From Xenorhabdus nematophila ATCC 19061 (lineage in GTDB: Bacteria > Pseudomonadota > Gammaproteobacteria > Enterobacterales > Enterobacteriaceae), in NCBI RefSeq assembly GCF_000252955.1, contig NC_014170.1:62001-126000 (forward strand): DNA of 64,000 nucleotides, read 5' to 3'. This document shows positions 24,185 through 34,961 of the stretch, one piece after another (position 1 is the stretch's first letter; each line of letters starts with the position of its first letter). The notes below the pieces were generated by a model. It saw only the letters and a program-made list of their open reading frames with translations. It was not told the DNA's origin and did no database searches. The position numbers and the translations under genes were made by a program.

Positions 24185-27085
24185 TCACTCAAGGCTTTGA
24201 CCCAAAAAATCGATTTCAAAATCGGCAATGAGTTTATCTATAACATTTTGAATATTAATAACTTTATCCTTTCGATAAAATTCATAATTTCCGATTAAGT
24301 TCACAAACCGCCATGCGACTGGTGACCAATGAATAATTTCAAGACTTTTTTCTGGATCTTTTTCCGCATAATATTCGTAAAGGGCGGATAAAATTGTCGC
24401 ATTGTGATAAATAATCATGTTAGCAATTAATCGAATACACTCAGCATTGATAATTAAGTTACGTTCTTTTTTTCCACTCAGCTGCTTTCCTCCATTCACT
24501 TTAGCAATGCTGGCTGTCAACTGATGGTAAGACTCGCCTCGATTTAAACTTCGTTGGACGGCAATGCGTTGGTCTTGATCGTCTATATAGCCCAATAAAT
24601 AATCCGTCATGATGATTTCATCGAGAGCAATTAACGCTTTTAATGTTGAGTTTGACGATTTTGTCGTGGACAATTTACGAACAATCGTAGCTTGTGTGGT
24701 CTTTTTTAAGGCTAAAGAAACCAGTATTCGTAAAACTTTATCCCAATCACTGATTATTTGGTGTTTCTGTACTTTTTTACTGGGGCGGATAATGGACTCA
24801 TCATAATCAGCTAAAGCGCCAAAGCATACTAATTGTTGAGATGTTGTATTGGCTAATTGTGTAAATCGAGGCATGAATCAATACCCAAACATATACATTA
24901 AGGCAAAATTAACTCTATTGATGCTGTGCATATCACCAGAAACTGCCGTAATATTCACTTCTGAGCGATTACTTTCGACTAAATCCAGCAAATAATGGCT
25001 TTCGTGTTCATTTGCTCCGATCACTTTTAAGCAAATGGGTAACATATTCGCATTCAATGTCATCACGACTACGCCTTTCTTTAAACCAAAATATTTTTTT
25101 GCGTACCTTGATTTTATCGTATTAAAACGTGTCGTAAATTTTTGCCCATCCACACTCGCATGAACACCGTAATCAGCGAGGTTATACTCCTTAAATATAG
25201 GCAATTGTTCCGTATGATTAATGATAATATCACTGGCTTTGCTGAGTGTTTGCGGACGAATGAAATTTTGCTGTGTGTTTTTTAATGATTGACCATCAAC
25301 GTCACTGATATCCATCATTTTTTTCATCTCAGTGCCTGTCGCATTTGCTATCACACAAGCATTAATCAGTTCCATTTCAGGCGCTTCTTTTGCATAGTTC
25401 GGTTGTAAATGCGTGAAGGCTTTTCCATATCCTGTCGCGTCATGAACAAATCGGGCAATATCACTGATATTGAGTGTGGATAATTTTTTAAAAAAAGGAT
25501 TATCTGTACCATCATCTAACGGCGTATAAGGAAGAGTCCAAGAAACTACATGACGACGAGCGCTATGTTTTAGTTTGATACAGGCATTTTCCCCAGACAT
25601 AATTCGACGATTTACTTCTTGGTATTTTGTTTCTATGCTGTCTTCTAGCGAAGTCAGAATATCGACAATATTGCGAGAAAAAAGTGGCATATTAAGCTCT
25701 TTAATAAGCTGATTTTTATGCGTTTCCCAATATTCTATATCAATTAATTCATCTTCAAGTGCTCGATGGGAATAACTGTCCTTGATGTGCACAGAGATAT
25801 CACTTATCCCCTTTTGGAGTTGCCAATAAACCATAAATTCATAGCGATCTACATCGATTATTCTTTTGTGGTCAATTGGTGATTTAGTCATAATAAAGCG
25901 TTTTAAGGTCTTAGGAAAAAAATCGAGCGGGATCTCATCAATAGAATACTCATAAAATGACTTATTTCCATCAATGTATTGTTGTAGAAATTTAAGTGCC
26001 TTATCTAATCCCTCAATTTCACATGAAACCCTAAGAACACGAAATAAGGGGCGAAGATTACGTTTCATTTTTTGAGCTAGTTGTCCATAATATTCCCAAC
26101 GATAAAAATCTCGGGCAAAATTCGGTTTTTTAAAGTCAGACAAAAAACGCCGATATTCAAATTTAGGTACAATTTCAAACGCTTTTTCTCTCACTTGAGA
26201 ATCAGGTATTTTTTCATTCACATTAATCAACATGATTTTATGTGCCTGATTTCGCAGTTTTTTATCTGCAGACTCAACCGCTTCAATTTGTTTTTGTTGA
26301 TAATCATCCCCGAGCTTCTGATACATCAACATCTTTTGGAGAAAACTTGCTATCAGTTGATCATTGATTTGACGAAAACGATGACTGACATAACAAAGCA
26401 AATAAAGGCGTGCTTGATTTTTTACCCTGAAGCTTTTCAATTTCTGGATGGTATAAAATTGGGCGAGTTCGGAATAATAGATAATGTTTTGCTCTGAAAT
26501 GCCCAGCGTTTTCACTAGTTGTTGAGATTCAATGTATACATCGGCAATTGATTTTTGTTTCTCAATAGTTTGCTTTATTTCTGTTGTACTAAAATTCAGC
26601 TGTTCTTTTTTCAATAACGTCAGTGAGTAAATGAAATCTTCTTTATTCAATAAGTTATCCAATTGATCACGTAATTCTTTTTCGATAGAGGTGTAGAGTT
26701 TGTTGCTTAGACGATTTTTTTCAGCCTTTATAGCCAGAGAAATGATGCCTTGAAATGTTGAATAGGCGGGTTTAATAAAACATTTTTGCTGACAAAAAGT
26801 GAGTAACCCAGTTAATACAAATTTAGGTAGCATATGGATGGCTGCTAATCGTTTCGCTTCTCTTTCTAGCTGCAATAAGAACGTTTTCGTAGGTTCTTTT
26901 ATTGTGAGCCTTTGGCAAATTTGGAGCCTGTTTTTATAATGAATATGCTTTGATATGCCTTTTTTAGGAAATCCGAACATCGGAAAGTAATGATGCAGTA
27001 TAAATTGCACGTCATCTTTAACTTGTTGGAAAGTAAAACGAAAAAAGTAACTCACCGCACGGTAATTCTCGATTTTAATCGTCAT
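24185..27085 (-). pseudogene. tnpA: Tn3-family tnpA with in-frame TGA and lost 5' end
   Basis: Two frames in the same phase (24878-27085 and 24185-24874) are separated only by a TGA at 24878-24880. It interrupts the conserved motif FGY-x-F-x-PRF, where relatives have Arg or Gln, so a CGA to TGA change is likely. The body has the family landmarks VDGQKFTTRFNTIKSRYAKKYFGL and LNRGESYHQLTASIAKVNGG. The N-terminal ~80 residues found in relatives are missing: the similarity starts at SYFFRFTFQQVKDDVQF, right at a deletion that also removed the start of the divergent resolvase. Confidence 0.88.
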
Positions 27086-27391
27086 GATTTGAACTCTAAA
27101 GTGATCGTGACATTATTTTCATTGTTTGGAGAACTTGAGCGTGATTTCATCAGTTTAAGGACAAAAGAAGCACTGGCGTCAAAAAAAGCCAAAGGCCACA
27201 CATTAGGTAAGCCAAAAGGAACCATTCAAAAAAGCCAATTTGATGAAGATCGCGATAGAATTGTGGAATTATTGAGCTTAGGTCTTTCGGTCAGAAAAAT
27301 TGCCAACTTATTAAGTTATAAAAATCATATTTCATTGAACACATATATAAATAAACGCAACTTAAAAATTGGGTTGAATAACGAAAAATAA
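27070..27391 (+). pseudogene. tnpR: Headless serine resolvase (C-terminal part)
   Basis: The frame contains the end of the catalytic domain (VTLFSLFGELERDFISLRTKEALASKKAKGH on one helix) and the HTH (LSLGLSVRKIANLLS). The N-terminal part with the nucleophile Ser is gone; codons before about 27070 derive from the opposite strand of tnpA. The res site must have been deleted with it, so cointegrates cannot be resolved by this element. Confidence 0.85.
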
Positions 27392-27438
27392 TGATATTCA
27401 TTGCTAACCAAATAAATCAATAGAGCGGAAACAGTCTG

Positions 27439-27726
27439 ATGATTGAAGAAGAAGTCTCCGTTGCGGATATTAACGAGTTAACCGTTCGCCTCGATGCGCT
27501 GTCAAATATTTTAACGATTGTAATGAGTTCTTTAAGTAAAAGTGACCCTGGCTTATATGCTGATATTATTAATAACATTGAAGAATTTGCTGAGAGCATG
27601 CGTAGTAGTTTAGGTGAGGTCGATGAAGAGGATATTAGTGCTTATGCTCACAATGTAGCCGACAGCATGGAGGAGTTTCTTCCCTTAACAGAAGATGAAA
27701 TCAACGGCATTGAATTTATGAAATAA
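27439..27726 (+). CDS. Small acidic passenger protein of Tn B
   Basis: A 95-residue protein, MIEEEVSVADINELTVRLDA, strongly acidic (Glu/Asp rich) and predicted all-helical, with no Cys. It lies between tnpR and the transposon end and may be a DNA-mimic or antitoxin-like protein, but no family is recognised. 27727-27830 is non-coding. Confidence 0.5.
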   Translation: MIEEEVSVADINELTVRLDALSNILTIVMSSLSKSDPGLYADIINNIEEFAESMRSSLGEVDEEDISAYAHNVADSMEEFLPLTEDEINGIEFMK

Positions 27727-27869
27727 GAAAATAAAAAATAAGATTAATATTCAATTGGTTAATGTATTAAATGTTAAGCTTTAAAATTTAATCAATCGCT
27801 GTAATTCATTGTTTAAAAAAGAATTATTAGACAAAATCGGACAAACCGTTCTTTAAGTCAAAACACCCC

Positions 27870-28265
27870 ATTAAGCAGATCAACGATACTGGCCGCAGCC
27901 TCATTTTCCTCATCGTCTTCCCGACTGGTTAACACTGACTCTACCCAATCCTCAAGGCTTTCATGTTCCTCAGCCAGTTGTATTTGTCGGCATTCCTTTT
28001 CAATTAGGCTAGTAATCGCTTCATTGAGCATTCCGCCATGCGTCGTAATATTAAGAACAACACCAAACCCCGGGATCTTCTTTTGAATGGGTTTTGCTTT
28101 TATTGGGGCTGATTTAAGCCAAAGGAAAAACCAAATTCCTGAGTTTATTTCTTCCGGCTTAACCTGATTGGCCGCAAGGAACTTGGAAACTTCGTTATAG
28201 ATTGCGCCGTCTGGCGCGGCCATCTCGTAAATACCGGCCATCAGATCTTCAAGGCTCTTATACAT
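27870..28265 (-). CDS. Unknown plasmid gene, 3' end replaced by Tn B repeat
   Basis: The likely start is ATG 28265 (MYKSLEDLMAGIYEMAAPDG); a TTG at 28325 would add 20 residues. The protein is helical, with a hydrophobic middle (GIWFFLWLKSAP, GFGVVLNITTHGG) and an acidic end (SREDDEENEAAASIVDLL). The last codons NGVF and the stop (27858) come from the Tn B repeat, so few or many residues may be lost. An exact palindrome 115 bp upstream may control it. Confidence 0.5.
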
Positions 28266-28381
28266 ATTATTTCTCGCACCTGCACATGATGTGTTCACTA
28301 TCGTTGTTAAGCGTTTTTTCAGCAAGTATGTTCCAGCGCAACATCTTATACCATTCCGTTTAAATCTGTAAAATTATCGTA

Positions 28382-28408
28382 TTACCGTAATTATGATAAT
28401 TACGGTAA
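28382..28408. promoter_or_regulatory. Perfect 27-bp palindrome, probable operator
   Basis: TTACCGTAATTAT, one G, ATAATTACGGTAA. The 13-bp arms with a single central base are typical of a dimeric repressor site. It lies upstream of the minus-strand gene starting at 28265. Confidence 0.6.
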
Positions 28409-28466
28409 ATAAATTAGAATTTCCCTATTGTTGTTCTACTTATTAAAATATCCCTTTGAGAAAGTA

Positions 28467-28498
28467 GGGGTCGTCTCAGAAAACGGAATTTAAAGCAC
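28467..28498. repeat. Terminal repeat of Tn C, split by an IS110-type element
   Basis: The stretch starting GGGGTCGTCTCAGAAAACGG and ending AAAGCAC matches the Tn21/Tn5393-type 38-bp repeat. It stops where the IS110 element starts, and the missing GTTAAG part is found at 29880 next to tnpA. Confidence 0.8.
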
Positions 28499-28579
28499 TA
28501 TAAGGGCTTCCCCGAACAGTCAACGTCGGTTTTTTAATTTTCTGTCTGCCCCTCTCTGAAATAAAGGATAAGACTGCGG

Positions 28580-28760
28580 TACTATAAACGGTCATGATGA
28601 ATCATCTATTAATTCGGACCCTGATGAAAGACGCTCGTAAGGTTCTCGCTCGTTAAGCGGATACCAATATCCAGTGCTTTGTACAGATATGCCTTACGGG
28701 GTCTAACCCTTTAACATCAACGCTTGCAGCCAGAAAAGGTAATTTTTTCTACAGACTTGT
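28580..28760 (-). ncRNA. Candidate bridge RNA region of the IS5075-like element
   Basis: Non-coding DNA downstream of the recombinase, the expected bridge-RNA location in IS1111-group elements. Position only; no fold was calculated. Confidence 0.3.
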
Positions 28761-28761
28761 T

Positions 28762-29790
28762 TCAGGTATCTGATGCGCAATACAGTTTAAAGTCATCACC
28801 ATAGTTCAGTGATGCCCAGCATAAACGGGCATTTTTTGCCGCAATAGCCACCGCTGCGCACCAGTAACCTCGTCGATTGATCAGTGAGCTAACCCAACGA
28901 CTGAAGGGATCTTGTTTATTTTCCACACCAATCATCACAGAACGTGCCCCCTGAACAAGTAAAGTGCGCAGGTAACTGTCACCGGCTTTAGTGATTTTCC
29001 CCAAGCAGGATTTTCCTCCACTGCTGTATTGCGAGGGCGTTAGACCCAACCAAGCGGCCAGTTGGCGACCGTTTCTAAAACCATGGGCGTTACCGATGCT
29101 GGCAACCAACGCACTCGCTGTTGTCGGACCAATCCCTTTGAGTTTCATCAAATTTTTACTACGACTATCCTGACCCGCTATCTTTGCCAAAATACGATCA
29201 TACTCAGTAATTTTCAGATCAATGGCATCAATATGCCCCAGAAGATCAGCAACACACTGCCGAACCCAGTAGGGTAAAGCTTCCCTGTGTTCTGCGGCCA
29301 AATAACGAAGCTGTTCTGTGCGTTGCGGGGCAACGAGACCAAATTCAGATAGCAAGCCACGGAGCCGATTATATGAAGCCGTTCTTTCCTCAATAAACCC
29401 CTGGCGAGTACGATGCAAACACTGCATCGATTGTTGTTCTTCATCTTTAACAGGGACAAAGCGCATATGCGGACGCTGGACAGCTTCACAGATGGCTAAT
29501 GCGTCAGCGGCATCATTTTTTCCAACTTTACCCGCCAGACGATAGGGAGAAACAAATTTGGGGGCCATTAACCGGACATCATGGCCGTATTGCCGGAACA
29601 ACCTTGCCCAATAATGTGCGCCGGAGCAGGCTTCCATACCGATCAGGCAGGGCGGTAAATTAGCGATTAACTCAGGCAGCGCAGTCCTGGATACTTTGGG
29701 TTTAACAAGAAGAGGTTTGCCGTTGTGATCAACACCATGAACAGCAAAGATATTTTTTGCGAGATCGATACCCATAGTTGCGATGGTCAT
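28762..29790 (-). CDS. IS110-family DEDD recombinase (IS5075/IS4321-like)
   Basis: A 342-residue protein: MGIDLAKNIFAVHGVD, CLIGMEACSGAHYWARL and KVGKNDAADALAICEAV give the DEDD domain; LKGIGPTTASALVASIGN and LGKITKAGDSYLRTLLVQGARS give the C-terminal domain with its Ser. Complete. It differs clearly from the 339-residue recombinase of the palindrome. It sits in the terminal repeat of Tn C. Confidence 0.95.
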   Translation of the reverse strand: MTIATMGIDLAKNIFAVHGVDHNGKPLLVKPKVSRTALPELIANLPPCLIGMEACSGAHYWARLFRQYGHDVRLMAPKFVSPYRLAGKVGKNDAADALAICEAVQRPHMRFVPVKDEEQQSMQCLHRTRQGFIEERTASYNRLRGLLSEFGLVAPQRTEQLRYLAAEHREALPYWVRQCVADLLGHIDAIDLKITEYDRILAKIAGQDSRSKNLMKLKGIGPTTASALVASIGNAHGFRNGRQLAAWLGLTPSQYSSGGKSCLGKITKAGDSYLRTLLVQGARSVMIGVENKQDPFSRWVSSLINRRGYWCAAVAIAAKNARLCWASLNYGDDFKLYCASDT

Positions 29791-29880
29791 AATGAATCCC
29801 CTGTAATATGTTGGTTACTCCCCATGATGGCACGGAAAATCAATACAGTAACCAAATCGAGGGGAAGTCCCTTTCATTCG

Positions 29881-32466
29881 TTAAGCCAATTTGAGTTGCC
29901 GCAACGGCCTGAATTTTCCATTTCCAATTCTGGTACGACTGCCCCACACATAATCCCCGGTTAAATTAATGTGCTCCCAACCGAGTGGAGACAGGTACTC
30001 AAGTAGTGATTCATCAATACCGTATCCATGCTCCCGTAGACTCTTTACTGCCCGTTCCAGGTAAACCGTGTTCCATAACACTATTGCTGCTGTCACAAGA
30101 TTCAAGCCACTGGCGCGATAGCGTTGCTGCTCAAAATTTCTGTCACGAATTTCCCCAAGACGATTGAAAAACACAGCCCGCGCCAGCGCATTACGGGCTT
30201 CACCCTTCTTCAGCCCCGCCTGAACACGACGGCGCAATTCAGTACTCTGCAACCAGTCCAGAATGAACAGGGTTCGTTCAATTCGGCCCAATTCGCGCAA
30301 TGCCACAGCCAGCCCATTCTGACGGGGGTAACTGCTTAGCTTTCTCAGCATGAGTGAAGCTGTCACTGTACCTTGCTTGATCGAGGTCGCCAGCCGCAAA
30401 ATTTCATCCCAATGTGCATAGACATGCCTGATGTTAAGTGTACCGCCAATCATTGGCTTCAGTGTCTCATAAGGGGTATCGCTTTTCGGAATATAGAGCC
30501 TGGTGTCTTTCAAATCGCGGATGCGCGGGGCAAAACGAAATCCCAGAAGGTGCATCAAGGCAAACACGTGATCTGTAAAACCCGCTGTATCAGTGTAGTG
30601 TTCCTCAATACGCAGGTCAGATTCATGATATAGCAGGCCATCCAGTACGTAAGTTGAATCCCGCAGACCGACGTTAATGACTTTGGTATGAAATGGCGCA
30701 TCCTGATCGGAGATATGGGTGTAAAACATGCGTCCTGGGCTGCTACCGTATTTGGGATTGATGTGCCCCGTACTCTCTGCTTTGCTGCCCGCCCGGAAAT
30801 TCTGACCGTCTGACGAGGATGTCGTGCCATCTCCCCAATGCTCAGCAAAAGGATGCCGTAACTGAGCATTGACCAGTTCGGCCAGTGCCATTGAGTAGGT
30901 TTCGTCGCGAATATGCCAGGCTTGCAGCCAGGCCAGCTTCGCGTAGGTCGTCCCGGGGCAGCATTCTGTCATTTTAGTCAGCCCCAGGTTAATGGCATCG
31001 GCCAAGATAGTGGTCAGCAACAGCGTTTTATCCCTGGCAAGGTCACCTGATTTCAGATGAGTAAAGTGCCGGGTGAAATCTGTCCATTGATCAACTTCCA
31101 ACAGCAGTTCGGTGATCTTAACATGCGGCAGCAATGCCGCTGTCTGGTCGATCAGTGTCTGCGCTGACTCGGGAACCACTGTATCAAGCGGCGTTATCTT
31201 TAAGCCTGATTCGGTAATACCGGCATCCGGCAGTTCATTAACCTGTGCCATCCGGTTGACAGTAGCAAGTTGTGCTTCCAATTGTGTTAGCCGATCCTGT
31301 AAATACTGCCCGCAATCGGTGGCCACTGCCAGCGGCAATTCACTGGCCTGCCTGAGACGGGCAAATTTATCAGGTGGCACCAGATAGTCCTCGAAATCTT
31401 TGAACTGACGGGAACCCTGTACCCAGATATCACCGGAGCGCAAAGTGTTTTTCAGTTCTGAAAGTGCACACAGTTCATAGTAACGGCGATCGAGGCCTGT
31501 GTCGGTCACCACTAATTTTTTCCAACGGGGTTTAATAAATTCAATTGTCGCGTCAGCGGGCACCTTACGGGCATTGTTGCGGTTCATGTTGCGTAACACG
31601 TCAATGGCATCGAGGACATGTTTAGCGGCCGGAGCGGCGCGTAATTTAAGGATGTTGAGAAATTCTGGGGTATAGCGGCGTAACAGGGTAAAACCCTCTC
31701 CCATTCGATACAGAAAGTCGAAATCCCCGGGTTGTGTAAGCTTCTGTGCTTCGGTGACACTTTCAGCAAAAGAATCCCAGGATATAACGGTTTCAATGGC
31801 GGCGAACGGGTCGCTGCCGGTTTGCCTGGCGTCAAGCAGTACTTGACCAATTTGCCCGAGCAGACGTACCTTGGCATTAATGGCTTTACCGGAAGCCTGG
31901 AACTGTTGTTGATGCTTTTTCCTGGCATTATTGAACATTTTACCCAAAATACGATCATGCAGATCGATGATCTCATCAGTCACGGTGGCTATCCCCTCAA
32001 GGGTCAGTGCTACCAGGGTGGCATAGCGACGCCGTGGTTCGAATTTCGCCAGATCGGCAGGCCGCATCTGGGCTCCCTCGCGGGCAAGTTTAAGTAGCCG
32101 GTTTTGATGAACCGTCAATTCAATACCGGGAGGCAGTTTAAGCGCCTGCCATACTTTGAGGCGTTCGATATGCTCCAGTATATGCCGGGAATTGGGTTTC
32201 GTCGGAGATTGGCGCAACCAAGCCAGCCAGGTCATATTGCTGTTTTCACAACGCTTAAGCAGCTTGTCGAGACTGCGGTTATGCGCATCTGACAGAGGTT
32301 CAGTCAATGTATCATAGATGCGCCGGTTAGCGCGGGTGAGTGCTTCAGCGCAGATACGTTCAATGACACCGGGCGCAGGAAGGAGTATATGCTTTCGGCG
32401 TAGATTGCCCACTAAGGCGGTAGCCAGAACACTTCCCTTATCTGTTTGCCAGGCTAAATCCTCCAA
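29881..32466 (-). pseudogene. tnpA: Tn21/Tn5393-type tnpA of Tn C, N terminus lost
   Basis: 861 residues remain, ending [14 protein letters not shown]. Landmarks are [53 protein letters not shown] and [22 protein letters not shown]. Full-length relatives have ~970-990 residues; the first ~110 are replaced at 32466 by an IS3 fragment. The reading frame is otherwise open. Loss of the DNA-binding N terminus should inactivate it. Confidence 0.88.
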
Positions 32467-32472
32467 ACTATG

Positions 32473-32970
32473 AACGCAGATATTACGTATCTGCCCGTGA
32501 AAGCAGGAGAAGCGTATTTAAGTCTGATTACGGATGCCTGGTCACGTAAAATCGTGGGGTATCATGTTCACGATAACTTAAGCACAGGCTCGGTCATTCA
32601 GGCTTATAAACACGCCTTAAAAAGTCGAAAATTGATTGAACAATCGCTTATTCACCATTCAGATAGGGGATTGCAATATTGTTCAAAACACTATCAAGCG
32701 CTACATCAGCACCATGAGATTATCTGTTCAATGACAGACGGTTATGATTGCTATCAGCATGCCCTGGCAGAGCGAGTTAATGGTATCCTGAAAACTGAAT
32801 TTTTACTCTGTAAACCCGCAGACCTGAAAGAAGCGGCGAAAATGGTAAGTGAGTCGATAGATATTTATAATCGGTATAGGCCTCACTGAGCCTTACACTA
32901 TAAAACGCCCGATGAAGTCCATCATCAGGCGTTAAGCAAAATAAGTGTCAACGTATATCAGGACTAGACA
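32473..32970 (+). pseudogene. IS3-family orfB fragment with in-frame TGA
   Basis: The frame carries the integrase core: [38 protein letters not shown] and HALAERVNGILKTEFLL. At 32887 a TGA follows NRYRPH where the intact copy at 55402-56250 has Leu; beyond it the frame continues ALHYKTPDEVHHQAL. The 5' part (orfA and start of orfB) is deleted; the right end, ending AGTCCTGATATACG inverted, is intact at 32970. Confidence 0.88.
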
Positions 32971-32974
32971 TCAT

Positions 32975-33733
32975 TCAATTGTCAAAGTTAACAAGTTCAG
33001 GGTTAAATAATTGTTTATACAGATGCGTAGGAATTTGAACCTTAACAAACTCCCCATCAATGTCAGCACTAGCGACAATATCCAAAATTTCGTTTACGGC
33101 TTTTTTAGGAGGAGTATATTTTTTCGGTTTACTCTTATCAGCTAAGGCTGCATTAACAGATAACTTACCTTGCTGAATAAGCTTTTTTTTCTCAATGGGT
33201 AAATCGTGAACTTTCAGCATCATGTAGACATGCGCCGCAGTCTTTTTAACCATATCAGCGATTTCTTGCACGTTCTTTCCCCATGCATAGAAACGATGAT
33301 AAATTTCGGCTTTCTCAACGGGGGTTAATACTAATGAACTGCTCGAACTCAGCATCAAGAGATTTTGCTTAACTTCATCCCCTTTAAATTCGGTCACATA
33401 CACAAACTCAATACCTGCTCCCCGTTCTTTTGCTAACATCAATCCCTTAAAACGGTGGTGTCCATCACGTATGATGGCTTTTTGTGTATTAGGATCGAAC
33501 ACAACGACTAAAGGAGGAACCCATTCACCCGCTTCATAAGCGTATGACAGATTTAAAACATGTTCTTTTACGTGCTCTTGCTGCCAGTATTCATCTGACG
33601 ACATCCCCACACCACGCGCATTGAAAGTAGGGTCAATGGAGATAATTTCTGGTCTTATCATTAATAAATCACGTCTACGTACCGAGTCTTTATCAATTTT
33701 AGCTAAGTCCTCAAGAGAAATTAATTGCAAATC
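32975..33733 (-). CDS. ParB-like partition protein with IS630-altered N terminus
   Basis: The protein carries the ParB/Sulfiredoxin nuclease-like domain: PLVVVFDPNTQKAIIRDGHHRFKG, then an HTH region (LTPVEKAEIYHRFYAWGKNVQEIAD in two helices; MVKKTAAHVYMMLKVHDLP). It probably takes part in plasmid segregation by loading on centromere DNA. The N-terminal residues (MVTDLQL, start 33742) come from the IS630 end, so the original N terminus is lost; about 250 residues remain. The usual partner ParA is not visible next to it. Confidence 0.65.
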   Translation of the reverse strand, partial: DLQLISLEDLAKIDKDSVRRRDLLMIRPEIISIDPTFNARGVGMSSDEYWQQEHVKEHVLNLSYAYEAGEWVPPLVVVFDPNTQKAIIRDGHHRFKGLMLAKERGAGIEFVYVTEFKGDEVKQNLLMLSSSSSLVLTPVEKAEIYHRFYAWGKNVQEIADMVKKTAAHVYMMLKVHDLPIEKKKLIQQGKLSVNAALADKSKPKKYTPPKKAVNEILDIVASADIDGEFVKVQIPTHLYKQLFNPELVNFDN

Positions 33734-34713
33734 GGTCACCATAACCGGCTAATAATGTATTGATCTCATATTCCATTGTTTCCTGAGTCCAGGTGATAAA
33801 ACGTCGCCAGTGGTATTTAGCCTCCCTCCAGACGATTTCAATCAAATTCAGTTCTGGGCTGTAGGCGGGAAGGTAAAGTAAAAGCAGGTTGTGTTCTCGT
33901 AACCAGCGATTTTTAAGTTTTTCATCGATCCCATGATGGATAGGCGCATTATCTAACACGACAAATGTCAGGCGATGCTCGCCTTGTTGGGCGACCTGCT
34001 CTAAAAAATCAATGACATTACTTCGCGTGACACTGCTTGATATTATCTGATAAAACAGCCTGTTATCAGTGTAATTTAGCGCACCTAGCACTGACCGTCT
34101 GACAGAGCTTTGCGGCTCTGCTTCATGGGGCTTACCTCGTGGACTCCATCCATATTGGACCGGTGGGCAGGCGGAAAAACCCGCCTCATCAAGATAGAGC
34201 AGCCGATAATGACCTGCCCGTGCGCCCGCCTTAATTTTATTCAGTAAGGCGGCTTTTTCAGCAAATTCCGCTTCATTGCGTTTTTTTTAAAGACAGGCGA
34301 GCTCGCTTATAGGTTAACCCCTGTCTTTTCAGAGTATTAGCCAGCGTCTCAAGCGTACAAGGCAGTGGGCCATGCTGGTCCTCAACTTTCTGTGCGATCC
34401 GGGCTAGCGTCAGAGACTCTGCGCGAGCAGATTCGACTGCGGTGGCAATCATATCAGGTGTCATGGCGGGATATCGGCCTCCGACATGGCCACCTAATAA
34501 TCCGGCTATCCCTGAATCATGCCAGGCGTGAACCCAGTCATAGATAACTCTGAGACTACATCCTATCTCATCAGCGATCTGGCGGGGTTTGATGCCTCTG
34601 GCAAGCATGAGCAACCCCGTTCCTCGTGTACGGATGTCCCGATGTATATGGTTCAAAGCCAGTTGTTGTAATGTAATACGTTCAGGTTCAGACAGGGTGA
34701 TATTCGATTTCAT
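33711..34713 (-). CDS. IS630-family transposase in two frames (A8 slippery site)
   Basis: The N-terminal frame (34273-34713) starts MKSNITLSEPERITLQQLAL with the HTH LARGIKPRQIADEIGCSLRV. The C-terminal frame (to 33711) carries the DDE part LYLDEAGFSACPPVQYGW, VVLDNAPIHH and LPAYSPELNLIEIVWREAKYHW. They meet at a run of eight A (minus strand, about 34283-34290); seven would give one open frame, LSLKKRNEAEF. Frameshifting at such runs is described for some IS630 elements, so the gene could be functional through slippage or be a pseudogene. Confidence 0.8.
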
Positions 34714-34753
34714 AAGAACAGGCGGTAAGTCATCGGATTACCGATTTTAACAT
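33725..34753 (-). mobile_element. IS630-family insertion sequence
   Basis: Inside are the two halves of an IS630 transposase. The ends share AAATCGGT near 33730 and, inverted, near 34742. Exact ends and the TA target duplication could not be fixed by eye. It separates parB from the resolvase region. Confidence 0.7.
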
Positions 34754-34849
34754 CAATGCAGATAGTTTGTCTGATCAACTTATATAGATAAATTTAATAT
34801 TTATCAGAATTACATACATTAATTTTAGGTAGATTCACATACTTTTTGC

Positions 34850-34961
34850 ACTCGGGGGACGTCATGTCAAATTTACCACGATAATGGCTTCGTACAGTGC
34901 AAAAACCGTTGCTATAATCATCGTGCATTTATGATGTATATAAGTCAGGTTTTTGCACTAT
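34850..34961. promoter_or_regulatory. Probable res site upstream of a Tn3 resolvase
   Basis: Contains TTTTTGCACT at 34852, AGTGCAAAAACC at about 34896 and GGTTTTTGCACT just before ATG 34961. Several inverted copies of the same 12-mer are typical of resolvase subsites. Confidence 0.6.

Larger units (their letters stand above)
24132..27869 (-). mobile_element. Decayed Tn3-family transposon (Tn B)
   Basis: The terminal repeats are identical over ~35 bp, starting GGGGTGTTTTGACTTAAAGA at 24132 and, inverted, ending at 27869. Inside are a tnpA with a stop codon and missing start, a headless resolvase and a small acidic gene. It cut the gene at 27870-28265. The flanking 5-mers ATGTA and ATTAA do not match. 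Confidence 0.9.
28499..29879 (-). mobile_element. IS110-family (IS5075/IS4321-like) element in a Tn3 terminal repeat
   Basis: About 1.38 kb between the two parts of the Tn C terminal repeat. IS5075 and IS4321 (IS1111 group) are known to target exactly these 38-bp repeats. The 28505-28761 part is non-coding and may carry the bridge RNA. Ends are inferred from the interrupted repeat. Confidence 0.75.

Noticed and set aside
24878..24880. Alternative genetic code or programmed stop readthrough
   Set aside because: The interrupted transposases carry TGA, TAG and TAA, one each, while all other genes use these as normal stops.
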